The notes under the pieces were generated by a model. It did no database searches. It saw only the letters and a program-made list of their open reading frames with translations, and was not told the DNA's origin. Of a stretch of 23,820 nt of DNA, positions 1 to 7,192 are shown piece after piece. How positions within the stretch are numbered: the stretch's first letter is position 1; each line of letters opens with the position of its first letter. Origin of the DNA: CAYGZQ01 sp964354375 [NCBI: uncultured Planctomycetota bacterium]. GTDB taxonomy: Bacteria > JAJVIF01 > JAPKYR01. The stretch covers positions 1 to 23,820 of the forward strand of contig CAYGZQ010000062.1 of NCBI GenBank assembly GCA_964354375.1, written 5' to 3'. Both the position numbers and the translations under genes were made by a program.

Positions 1-80
1 GGCCGGGGGGGGGGAGGAGGAGGTTGTCGGGGGGGGGGGAGGGGGGAGAGGGAGACAGTGGGGGATTAGGGGGGTGAGGG
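1..80. other. G-rich low-complexity contig end
   Basis: The first 80 bases are runs of G broken by A and T, with only four C. No reading frame or structure is recognisable. The composition changes abruptly to ordinary sequence near base 81. It is most likely a poly-G sequencing or assembly artefact at a contig edge; a genuine G-rich tract cannot be excluded. Confidence 0.6.
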
Positions 81-122
81 CTTAGTATGCTAAAATCTGG
101 TATCGAAGGGGGTAAGGAAAAC

Positions 123-746
123 GTGAGCGACCGAAAGCATCGACTCGGAGTGCTTGTGAGCGGGCGGGGGTCCAATCTGCAGGCGATAGTGGACGCGTGT
201 CGCGACGGGCGTCTCGACGCAGAGGTGGCGATTGTCATCTCGGATGTCGAGGATGCCTACGCCCTGGAGCGCGCGAGAAACGCAGGCATCAAGGCGGTTT
301 ACCTCCCCTGGAGAAAGAAAGACAAGCCTGCATGGGAAGCCGAGGCTGCCGGACTCCTCAATGACGCCGGCTGCGAGCTGGTCTGCCTGGCGGGGTTCAT
401 GCGCATTGTGGGGAAGTCCCTGATGGACGCTTTCCCGTACCGCATCGTCAACATTCATCCGGCGCTCCTCCCCAGCTTTCCGGGACTTCACGGCCAGGAG
501 CAGGCATGGGAGTGGGGCGTGAAGGTCTCGGGTTGTTCGGTGCATTTCGTGACCAGCGATCTGGACATGGGTCCGATAATCGTGCAGAAAGCGGTCAGGG
601 TAGAGGAGGGCGATACCGCCGACACTCTTGCCGCGAAAATTCTGGAACAGGAGCACAAGGCGTACCCCGAGGCGATCGGCCTGATTCTGTCCGGACGAAC
701 TGAGATTGTCGGCCGCAGAGTGAAGATCCTTCCGGAGAAGGGATAA
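123..746 (+). CDS. purN: Phosphoribosylglycinamide formyltransferase (GART), PurN
   Basis: Cytosolic enzyme of de novo purine synthesis that transfers a formyl group from 10-formyl-tetrahydrofolate to GAR, giving FGAR. I chose the GTG at 123 because GGTAAGGA lies just upstream; it gives 207 aa, close to the 212 aa of E. coli PurN. An in-frame ATG at 87 would add 12 residues next to the G-rich contig end. Visible motifs are the N-terminal SGRGSN phosphate-binding loop (residues 13-18), NIHPALLPSFPG with catalytic Asn110 and His112, and DLDMGPII with Asp148. These three match N106/H108/D144 of the E. coli enzyme with a constant offset of four. The STAS gene follows after 9 nt, so the two are probably co-transcribed. 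No other purine gene is in the window. Confidence 0.95.
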   Translation: MSDRKHRLGVLVSGRGSNLQAIVDACRDGRLDAEVAIVISDVEDAYALERARNAGIKAVYLPWRKKDKPAWEAEAAGLLNDAGCELVCLAGFMRIVGKSLMDAFPYRIVNIHPALLPSFPGLHGQEQAWEWGVKVSGCSVHFVTSDLDMGPIIVQKAVRVEEGDTADTLAAKILEQEHKAYPEAIGLILSGRTEIVGRRVKILPEKG

Positions 747-755
747 CGGATTCTT

Positions 756-1157
756 ATGGAGTCCCCGATTGAAATCGTAAGACATGAGGGCCTCCTCGTG
801 TTCCGGCTTGTGGGGGACCTGACCAGCAACGAGCTGGACACTCTGAAGCGCGAGATCGTGTCGAACGTCAGGGAGACTGGAATCTATCGGGTACTCCTGA
901 ACCTCAGGGATGTGGACTTCGTGACCTCGAAGGACGTCGGTGTCCTCGTCCAGTTGCTTCACTTCCTGCGAAACGAGCGCGAAGGCGCGAAGGTTACCGA
1001 GCCGGAGCTTCTCGCCTTCTCGGATTTGAGCCAGTTCGTGCGGGACATCATGGCCATGACCAAGCTCGAGACTGTGTTCCGGATTTTCGAGACCGAGGAG
1101 GAAGCCATAAGGTCCCTTGCGAGCAAGCAGGACGGCGTCGAAGGTCAGATTTCGTGA
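756..1157 (+). CDS. STAS-domain protein (anti-sigma factor antagonist-like)
   Basis: A 133-aa protein whose first 110 residues read as one STAS domain: a beta strand with VFRLVGDL, a helix with NELDTLKREI, then LLNLRDVDFVTSKDVGVLV. In SpoIIAA/RsbV proteins the last segment carries the DSSG phosphorylation loop. Here the aligned tetrapeptide is TSKD, so one serine remains but the flanking Asp, second Ser and Gly are lost. It may therefore bind a partner without classical kinase control. There is no sigma factor, anti-sigma kinase or PP2C phosphatase nearby. It lies 9 nt after purN and 15 nt before the lipoprotein gene, which suggests one transcript. The family call is fairly safe; the partner is unknown. 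Confidence 0.75.
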   Translation: MESPIEIVRHEGLLVFRLVGDLTSNELDTLKREIVSNVRETGIYRVLLNLRDVDFVTSKDVGVLVQLLHFLRNEREGAKVTEPELLAFSDLSQFVRDIMAMTKLETVFRIFETEEEAIRSLASKQDGVEGQIS

Positions 1158-1172
1158 TTATGGTGGGAACCA

Positions 1173-3275
1173 ATGATGAGAACGCCTCATAGCAGAATCC
1201 GTTTTGCCTGGACGATGTTCATCGTCCTCGCGCTGGGTGCGCTTGCGACCGCCGGCTGTCCGAACCATGAGAAGCCGAAGCCCGGTGTCTCGAAAGAGAA
1301 TCTCCTCCCGATTCCCCCGCTCGGCACGAAGTTCGTCTTTGAGGGCGAGAAGCTGAACTGGTCGCTTCAGTCTCACCCCAGAATCCTCGCGCGCCCCGAG
1401 GGGATCGAGTTCCTGAGGGCGAATCCGCAGAGCGAAGTGGCGAAGACTCTTCTCGGCGCGGCCGAGCTTTTCAAATCCCAGGCTGCGAGCGATCCGAATT
1501 TCAGGGAGGCGACCGCGCCTCTCGCGTGGGCGTGGGGATATGTGCTGACCGGGGACGAGTCATATCTCCAGTTGGTCAGGGGAACTCTCCCTGCGCTGAT
1601 GAAATTCCCCCCGATCGTGAAGGTCCCTGAGGGCGCGAACATCCCGTTCCTTTACCAGGCAGTTGCCCTTGGCGGCGTGTATGACCTCCTGTACGACGAT
1701 CTGAGCGAGACCGAGCGGAAAGACATCGAGAAGGTGCTCTCTGAGACCGTCTTTCACACCCTTGCGTACAAGGTGACCGAGTACGACAAGGACATCAATT
1801 TCTGGGCGAAGGACCCGGACACCAACTATTACGTCACGTTTCATTCGACCGCCGGGCTCGTGGCCATTGTGCTGGACGGGGTCGAGCCGGACGCAGAGCC
1901 GCTCGCGGAGCATTGCTGGGCTAGAATCGGGGAATCGATGGATGCATTCTCGAGCGAGAACGGCTGGCGGGAGGGCCTCACTTATCTCGATTTCTGCTGG
2001 GGACAGTTCGCGTGTTATTTCCTCCTTGCGCTTGAAAGAAACACGGACCTGAAGCCGTACGATGACCAGTGGTTCGAGGCCAGTATCCCCTGGGCTGAAT
2101 GGGGCGAGCTTCCGGACAGGAAGACAATCGCGTGCTTCGGCGACAACGAGCCCGAGAACTATTCCGTGGGATCGTGGCTGTATCGAGTTGGGGTTCTGAC
2201 GGGCCGGAGAGCATTCATTGAGGAAGCCAAGGCGACCGCGGAGGCGATCAAGGGATCGCAGGCGCCCGAGGAGATGCAGCATCTCGCGTTCGACCTCCCG
2301 GTGTTCGAGGCGTCCTGTATCGGCAGACCTCCGACCGAAGCCGCGTATCTGGAAACACTGAGCACCGGAAGCATCACGCGGTATGTCCCCGGGATCGAGT
2401 GGGGATTTTTCAGATCAGGGCCGTCGGGAAAGGGCTGGGAGAACTCCGACGATTTCTACTGCGCCTTCAAGTCCGGAGTTGCCGGCTACGACCACAATCA
2501 TCTGGACCAGGGGTCGCTGATCATGGCCGCCTACTCCGAGATTCTCCTTTCAGACCCCGGTCGCGGCGGTCCCGATATCATCCGCCAGGACCCAAGGCTG
2601 AATTGCCTGTTCGAGGCGGGACTCGGTCACAATACCCTGATCATCGGGGACGGTTGCTTTCCGGACCTTCAACTCTTCCCCGACAACCCGAAGTACTTCG
2701 CCGGGCCCGGTGAGATAACCTCCCGGGAAGTGACCGACCAGTATGTCCAGTTCACGACAAACAACTCCGGACTTTATCCTACCGAGTCGCTCACGGACTT
2801 CAGGCGCACGTTTCTCTATATCAGGCCCGGTGTGATCCCGGGGGCGGACCTCGGGGCGATGATTCTCGCTGATCGCGTGGCCTTCCAGCAGGGCTCGGAG
2901 AAGCAGCACTCATTCCTGTTTCACACGCCGGGGGAAGTGGAGCTGACCGAAACCGGGGTTGCGGTTTTGAGGAATGGAGGCGCCCGGCTGGACTATTATG
3001 GCTTCTGCAGCGTCCCGACCGTGGACAAGTCGCTTCGTCAGGAGACCACCTGGTCGATCAGGGACTCGACCTGCTACTATCGATCGACCAAAGACGCGCT
3101 CAAGGCAAGCGACTGGGTGCATGTGCTCATTCCGGCGAGGGCCGACGGTCCTGCAACGCCAAGGCCCGAGATCGTCGCGTCCGGTTTCGGGATCAAGGTG
3201 AAATGGGAGGGGTACGAGGTAACCCTGATGCTGAAACCCGTCGTGGGATGGATGTACGCCGTTCCTCCGGAGTGA
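1173..3275 (+). CDS. Heparinase II/III-like polysaccharide lyase lipoprotein
   Basis: A 700-aa exported protein. The N-terminus has a basic stretch, a hydrophobic segment (about residues 11-25) and LATAGC ending at Cys29, a lipoprotein-like cleavage site with a somewhat atypical Thr at -3. Residues of about 60-400 are rich in Trp/Tyr and helical, as in the alpha/alpha-toroid of alginate and heparin lyases (SHPRILARPEG, YQAVALGGVYDLLYDDLS). The heparinase II/III beta-sandwich motif follows: GYDHNHLDQGSLIMAAYS with His441/His443, then LLSDPGRGG and GHNTLIIGDG with His486. It probably cleaves an acidic polysaccharide at the cell surface; the substrate cannot be told. Two ATG codons in tandem open the frame at 1173 and 1176. 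A large inverted repeat follows the stop. Confidence 0.75.
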   Translation: MMRTPHSRIRFAWTMFIVLALGALATAGCPNHEKPKPGVSKENLLPIPPLGTKFVFEGEKLNWSLQSHPRILARPEGIEFLRANPQSEVAKTLLGAAELFKSQAASDPNFREATAPLAWAWGYVLTGDESYLQLVRGTLPALMKFPPIVKVPEGANIPFLYQAVALGGVYDLLYDDLSETERKDIEKVLSETVFHTLAYKVTEYDKDINFWAKDPDTNYYVTFHSTAGLVAIVLDGVEPDAEPLAEHCWARIGESMDAFSSENGWREGLTYLDFCWGQFACYFLLALERNTDLKPYDDQWFEASIPWAEWGELPDRKTIACFGDNEPENYSVGSWLYRVGVLTGRRAFIEEAKATAEAIKGSQAPEEMQHLAFDLPVFEASCIGRPPTEAAYLETLSTGSITRYVPGIEWGFFRSGPSGKGWENSDDFYCAFKSGVAGYDHNHLDQGSLIMAAYSEILLSDPGRGGPDIIRQDPRLNCLFEAGLGHNTLIIGDGCFPDLQLFPDNPKYFAGPGEITSREVTDQYVQFTTNNSGLYPTESLTDFRRTFLYIRPGVIPGADLGAMILADRVAFQQGSEKQHSFLFHTPGEVELTETGVAVLRNGGARLDYYGFCSVPTVDKSLRQETTWSIRDSTCYYRSTKDALKASDWVHVLIPARADGPATPRPEIVASGFGIKVKWEGYEVTLMLKPVVGWMYAVPPE

Positions 3276-3317
3276 ACAAGCGAGGTTTTGCGCTTCATTC
3301 CAAATTGACTTTGTTCT

Positions 3318-3388
3318 TGCCGGGTGCGCCGCTTTTCTAAGCGGCATGACATAAAACAGGGCCGGCCGGAAGGCCGGCGCACCCGGCA
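3318..3388. repeat. Cross-shaped inverted repeat (71 bp)
   Basis: A perfect 13-bp inverted repeat, TGCCGGGTGCGCC at 3318-3330 and its complement at 3376-3388, encloses two further perfect hairpins. One is 3328-3345 (GCCGCTT, loop TTCT, AAGCGGC) and the other 3361-3378 (GCCGGCC, loop GGAA, GGCCGGC). The inner stems share three bases each with the outer stem. The element lies in the gap between a stop codon and the next promoter. It has no T-run, so it is a REP/MITE-like repeat rather than a simple terminator, though it could stop or protect the upstream transcript. Confidence 0.7.
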
Positions 3389-3394
3389 GTGAGA

Positions 3395-3423
3395 TAGACT
3401 TTCTTCCCTCTTCGTGATATATT
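3395..3423 (+). promoter_or_regulatory. Sigma70-type promoter for the aminotransferase-serA genes
   Basis: TAGACT at 3395-3400 and TATATT at 3418-3423 are separated by 17 bp (4/6 and 5/6 consensus). A transcript would begin near 3430, directly before the leader hairpin and about 57 nt ahead of the ATG at 3487. Confidence 0.5.
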
Positions 3424-3431
3424 CCCCATCC

Positions 3432-3452
3432 CTCACGGGGACCGCCCGTGAG
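3432..3452 (+). promoter_or_regulatory. 5' leader hairpin
   Basis: CTCACGGG (3432-3439) and CCCGTGAG (3445-3452) form a perfect 8-bp stem with a 5-nt loop at the predicted 5' end of the mRNA. It contains the GTG at 3448, which argues against that codon being the start. Its role could be transcript stabilisation or control. Confidence 0.45.
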
Positions 3453-3486
3453 AGAAACGACCCCCCGAAGGAGGGTTTGGAAGAAA

Positions 3487-4566
3487 ATGCTGAATCATCG
3501 ACGCCTGTTTATCCCTGGCCCGAGCGAGGTTCGGGCGGAAAATCTGCTCGCGATGGCGACCCCGCAGGTCGGACATCGCGCCCCTGAGTTCTCCGAGCTC
3601 TACAACAGAATCCAACCCAAGATTCAACAGGTTCTGTATACCTCCGGACCGGTGTTCATGGTGACATCATCGGCCACCGGCGTGATGGAGGGCTCGGTGC
3701 GTCAGTGCGTCCATAAGAAGTGCATAAGCTTCGTCAACGGCGCGTTCTCGAAGCGCTGGTTTCAGATCGTGCAGGCGTGCGGAATTCCCTGCGACTCGCA
3801 CGACGTCGAGTGGGGTCACGCGATCAAGCCGGAGATGATCGAAAAGCGCCTGTCGACCGGCGAGTACGACTGCCTGACCTACGTGCTGAACGAGACCTCG
3901 ACAGGCGTGGTGGGACCGCTCGAGGAATGCGCGGAGGTTTGGAAGAAATACCCCAACGTCACTGTGCTGGTGGACGCGGTGTCCGCTATGGGCGGCATGA
4001 AGATCGAGTTCGAGAAGCTCGGTCTGGACGTGCTCCTTGCCGGTCTGCAGAAGTGCTTCGCGCTCCCCAGCGGCCTTACGATCTGCGCAGTGAGCCCTAA
4101 GGCAATGGAGAAGAGCAAGGGCGCGAAGGGCAAGGGCTATTACTTCGATTTCGTCGAGCTTCTGAAGAGCCACGCTAAGGGTCAGACGCCGACGACGCCT
4201 GCGATCCCGCACCTGTTCGGCCTCGATCATCAGCTCGATTTCATCTTCGCCGAGGGTCTCGAAAATCGCTGGGCGCGTCACAGGGAGATGGCGACCACGG
4301 TCCAGGACTGGGCCATCGACCGCGGCTTCGGGCTCTTCGCGGAGGACCGCAAGTACGCGAGCCTGACGCTGACCTGCATCGACAATCGCGAGAAGAAAAT
4401 CAGCGTGGGCGACCTCAACAAGGCCCTCGCCAAGCACTGGGTTATGATCTCGAACGGCTACGGTGACCTGAAGGAGAAGACTTTCAGGATCGCTCACATG
4501 GGCGACGCCACGATGGTCGATATCCTCGGGCTCCTGGCCATGATCGATAGAATTCTGGGATTCTGA
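3487..4566 (+). CDS. PLP-dependent class V aminotransferase, probably phosphoserine-forming
   Basis: A 359-aa fold-type I PLP enzyme of the serine-pyruvate/alanine-glyoxylate aminotransferase branch. The ATG at 3487 is preferred over the in-frame GTG at 3448 because AGGAGGG (3469-3475) lies 11 nt before it. It opens with RRLFIPGPSEV and GHRAPEF, typical of the branch. VTSSATGVME forms the phosphate-cup region, LVDAVSAMGG holds the ring-stacking Asp, and GLQKCFALPSGL contains the Schiff-base lysine (Lys189). The gene is 15 nt ahead of serA. From this context I infer that it makes phosphoserine from 3-phosphohydroxypyruvate, standing in for a classical SerC. Serine-glyoxylate or alanine-glyoxylate activity is the alternative and cannot be ruled out from sequence. 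Confidence 0.85.
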   Translation: MLNHRRLFIPGPSEVRAENLLAMATPQVGHRAPEFSELYNRIQPKIQQVLYTSGPVFMVTSSATGVMEGSVRQCVHKKCISFVNGAFSKRWFQIVQACGIPCDSHDVEWGHAIKPEMIEKRLSTGEYDCLTYVLNETSTGVVGPLEECAEVWKKYPNVTVLVDAVSAMGGMKIEFEKLGLDVLLAGLQKCFALPSGLTICAVSPKAMEKSKGAKGKGYYFDFVELLKSHAKGQTPTTPAIPHLFGLDHQLDFIFAEGLENRWARHREMATTVQDWAIDRGFGLFAEDRKYASLTLTCIDNREKKISVGDLNKALAKHWVMISNGYGDLKEKTFRIAHMGDATMVDILGLLAMIDRILGF

Positions 4567-4581
4567 GAGGGAGGCACAAAA

Positions 4582-5502
4582 ATGGCCAAGCCTAAAGTCA
4601 TGGTATGCGACCAGATGGCCGACGGTCCGCTGGCGGAAATGAAAAAGTACTTCGATGTCGACGTAAACATCGGGCAGACACCCGAGGCGCTTGTCGATAC
4701 GATCGGTCCGTACGAGGCGGTCGTGGTGCGGTCGGCGACAAAGGTTCGCAAGCCCGCGATCGAGGCCGCTAAAAAAGCCGGGAACCTTAAGGTGATCGTG
4801 CGCGGCGGAGTGGGGATCGACAACATCGACGCCGACGTTGCCCGTCAGAAGGGCATCGAAGTGATGAACACGCCGGCGGCTTCAAGCATCAGCGTGGCCG
4901 AGCTTGCGTTCGGCATGATGCTCGCCTGCGCCCGTCACATCGGAGAGGGAACGGTTAGCATCAAGAAGGGCGAGTGGAAAAAGAAGACCCTCAAGGGCGT
5001 CGAGCTCTTCGGCAAAACGCTGGGGGTCATCGGGTACGGACGCATCGGTCGCGAGATCGCCAGGCGCGCAGAGGCGTTCGGCATGGAAGTGATCGGGCAC
5101 GACATGTACTTCGACACCTGCCCGGTTACGAAGAAGAAGATGGTGCCGCTTGATGAGCTCCTCAAGAAGGCCGACTTCATCACGCTGCACATTCCGTTCG
5201 ACCCCAAGTGCGGTCCGACATTGAACGCCGATGCGTTCAAGAAAATGAAGAAAGGCGCGATCATCGTCAACTGCGCGCGAGGCGGTACGGTGGACGAGAA
5301 AGCCCTCCTGCAGGCGTTGAACGATGGTGTTGTGTTCGCTGCGGGCCTCGACGTGTTCGAGAAAGAGCCGCCTGAGTTCAGAGACCTGGTTATGCACGAG
5401 CGTCTCGTCTGCACGCCTCACATCGGCGCGTCCACCAAGGAAGCTCAGGACAAGGTCGGCAACGAGGTCGTAGAGGTCCTCAGGCGATTTTTCAACGTCT
5501 GA
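4582..5502 (+). CDS. serA: D-3-phosphoglycerate dehydrogenase, short form
   Basis: First enzyme of serine synthesis: NAD-dependent oxidation of 3-phosphoglycerate to 3-phosphohydroxypyruvate in the cytosol. At 306 aa it has only the substrate- and nucleotide-binding domains. Visible features are VVVRSATKV and RGGVGIDNID near the N-terminus, the Rossmann loop GYGRIG (151-156), and the catalytic triad Arg233 (NCARGG), Glu262 (FEKEPP) and His280 (TPHIGAST). There is no C-terminal ASB or ACT domain, so the usual feedback by L-serine through ACT is not expected. The SD GAGGGAGG lies 8 nt before the ATG. It is coupled to the aminotransferase upstream and followed by a terminator-like hairpin. Other 2-hydroxyacid dehydrogenases share this fold, but the aminotransferase context favours SerA. 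Confidence 0.88.
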   Translation: MAKPKVMVCDQMADGPLAEMKKYFDVDVNIGQTPEALVDTIGPYEAVVVRSATKVRKPAIEAAKKAGNLKVIVRGGVGIDNIDADVARQKGIEVMNTPAASSISVAELAFGMMLACARHIGEGTVSIKKGEWKKKTLKGVELFGKTLGVIGYGRIGREIARRAEAFGMEVIGHDMYFDTCPVTKKKMVPLDELLKKADFITLHIPFDPKCGPTLNADAFKKMKKGAIIVNCARGGTVDEKALLQALNDGVVFAAGLDVFEKEPPEFRDLVMHERLVCTPHIGASTKEAQDKVGNEVVEVLRRFFNV

Positions 5503-5531
5503 GTCGCGCGTTTGCTTTTCGTACACTCCAG

Positions 5532-5557
5532 ACGCGAGGCCTGACGCCTCGCGTTTT
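5532..5557 (+). terminator. Rho-independent terminator-like hairpin after serA
   Basis: ACGCGAGGC (5532-5540) and GCCTCGCGT (5546-5554) pair as a 9-bp stem over the 5-nt loop CTGAC, followed by T's to 5557. It sits between the serA stop and the DUF1015 start 18 nt further on. The T-run is short, so termination may be partial. Confidence 0.65.
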
Positions 5558-5575
5558 CGGACTAGAGGATTCGAT

Positions 5576-6940
5576 ATGATCAAGGTCTTTCCGTTCCGAG
5601 GGATACGCTACAACGTTGCGAAAGTGGGCGATCTCGCCGGCGTTGTCGTGCAGCCGTACGACAAGATCGACGACGAGCTGATGAATGTCTACTACGAGAG
5701 GCATCAGTACAACTTCACCCGCATAAGCAGGGCGAGAGTGGAGCCCGACACCCCGACGGACAACCGCTACCTCAGGGCGCAGAGGTACATGCACAAGTGG
5801 CTGAAGGAAGAGGTGCTGATCCGCGACCCCGAGCCCGCGATCTACCCGTACTACCAGGAGTTCACCGTCGGCGGCGTTACGCGTGTGAGAAAGGGCGTGA
5901 CTCTGCTGGTGAACCTTCGCGAGACGGAAGTCAAGGCGCACGAAAAAACGCTGGAGGGTCCGAAGGCCGATCGTCTCAACCTCATGTGGGCGACCGGCAG
6001 CCATACCGGCCACATTTTCATCCTTTATCCCGATCCCGAAGGGAAGATCAACGCGATCCTTGACAACGAGGCACGCACAGAGGAGCCGATCTCCGAGGCG
6101 CGGGACGATTTCGGGTGCATGAACAGGCTTTGGGCCATCACCGACAGAGATGAGATCAGAAAGGTGCAGGAAATCCTCGCCCCCCACGATTTGTTCATCG
6201 CCGACGGACATCATCGCACGGAGACGGCGCGTAACTACATGAAGGCCATGGACCTGATCGGCCTGAAAGCTGAAAGCGCGGAGGCTCCGGAGAACTGCCT
6301 GATGACCCTCATCAGCATGGACGACCCCGGCCTTGTGGTATTCCCGACGCACCGTTACGTTCATTCCGTCCCGGACTTCAGCAAGGATGAATTCCTGAGA
6401 AGGGCGAAAGAGCATTTCGATGTGAGCAGCGAGACGTGGATGACATTCACAGCAGGCGGCAAAGAAGCGCTGGCGCTCAAGCTCCAAATGGCAGGTGTGG
6501 CGGGCAAGCATGCGTTCGCGGTCTTTTTCAAGGACGGGTCCATCGCCCTTCTGACTCTGAAATCGGAAGCGACGATGAAAGCTCTCCTTCCGGGCGACCG
6601 CTCCGACACGTGGCGCAATCTCGACGCGAACGTTCTCCATGTCGCATTGCTCGAGCACATCCTCGGCATCGACGCGGAGAAACTCGCGCTACAGACGAAT
6701 GTGAAGTACTACCGCGAGGTCGAGGAGGGTCTGAAGGCCCTGAGCTCGGATGAGAAGGGTAACGCGTTGTTCGTAATGAACCCCACGAAGGTGAGCGAAG
6801 TGAGGGACGTTGCTGTGGCGGGCGAGAGGATGCCGCAGAAGTCGACCGATTTCTTCCCGAAGCTCCTGAGCGGCCTGATCTTCAACAAGATTCGCTTCAC
6901 CGGCTGGCCGGTCGAGGTGGACGAGTTCTTCAGGAGGTAG
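5576..6940 (+). CDS. DUF1015 (COG4198) family protein
   Basis: A 454-aa soluble protein of the widespread but poorly characterised DUF1015 family. Recognised by the start FPFRGIRYN followed by VVVQPYDKID, by YPYYQEF, and by the strongly conserved IADGHHRTETA (Asp210, His212, His213, Arg214), which looks like a catalytic or metal/phosphate site. Length is near the usual 400-450. No signal peptide or membrane segment is visible. As I recall, family members often sit beside serA and a class V aminotransferase, as here, hinting at a link to serine or phosphoserine metabolism. That link is inference from context. GAGG upstream provides a modest ribosome binding site. Confidence 0.85.
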   Translation: MIKVFPFRGIRYNVAKVGDLAGVVVQPYDKIDDELMNVYYERHQYNFTRISRARVEPDTPTDNRYLRAQRYMHKWLKEEVLIRDPEPAIYPYYQEFTVGGVTRVRKGVTLLVNLRETEVKAHEKTLEGPKADRLNLMWATGSHTGHIFILYPDPEGKINAILDNEARTEEPISEARDDFGCMNRLWAITDRDEIRKVQEILAPHDLFIADGHHRTETARNYMKAMDLIGLKAESAEAPENCLMTLISMDDPGLVVFPTHRYVHSVPDFSKDEFLRRAKEHFDVSSETWMTFTAGGKEALALKLQMAGVAGKHAFAVFFKDGSIALLTLKSEATMKALLPGDRSDTWRNLDANVLHVALLEHILGIDAEKLALQTNVKYYREVEEGLKALSSDEKGNALFVMNPTKVSEVRDVAVAGERMPQKSTDFFPKLLSGLIFNKIRFTGWPVEVDEFFRR

Positions 6941-6972
6941 CGGTCCTCGCCCTCCCTTACGGGGCTATTGAA

Positions 6973-7017
6973 AGGGTGCCGTTTTGAATAAGGATGGATT
7001 TGGAGGGTGGCACCCTC
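6973..7017. repeat. AGGGTGCC palindromic repeat, left of the DUF262 gene
   Basis: AGGGTGCC (6973-6980) and GGCACCCT (7009-7016) form an 8-bp inverted repeat over 28 nt. Inside it, GAGGGT-GGC-ACCCTC (7003-7017) is a small palindrome. A second near-palindrome, CCCCGAGCTTGGGG, follows at about 7026-7039. The whole looks like a dispersed intergenic repeat. An identical AGGGTGCC recurs at 8987-8994, on the far side of the DUF262 gene. Confidence 0.5.
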
Positions 7018-7079
7018 AAGCGAGTCCCCGAGCTTGGGGGTGCTGGGCCAACCATTTCAGTGCCGCATGAATAAGGAGA

Positions 7080-7108
7080 TTGACAGATCGAGCACATCGC
7101 CTTACATT
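7080..7108 (+). promoter_or_regulatory. Promoter of the DUF262-DUF1524 gene
   Basis: TTGACA (7080-7085, 6/6) and TACATT (7103-7108, 4/6) are 17 bp apart. Transcription would start near 7115 and leave a leader of about 78 nt before the ATG at 7193, which has AGAGGAG as ribosome binding site. The gene therefore has its own promoter, independent of its neighbours. Confidence 0.6.
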
Positions 7109-7192
7109 GAGAGAATTGTCAGAGCGCACCGGAAGCACGGCATCCGTCATAAGCAGGCCTGAAGATGCGGTTTATAAAGAGGAGAAGATAAG

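Noticed and set aside
90-962. A 290-codon minus-strand open frame opposite purN and the STAS gene
   Set aside because: It is a GC-driven antisense frame spanning two well-supported genes and shows no recognisable domain.
5492-6658. A 388-codon minus-strand open frame opposite the DUF1015 gene
   Set aside because: Antisense shadow; the plus-strand frame has clear family motifs such as DGHHR.
7067-7162. A 31-codon ORF (MNKEIDRSS...) ahead of the DUF262 gene
   Set aside because: The good promoter at 7080-7108 lies inside it, so it would not be on that transcript; no family is recognisable and the SD is poor.
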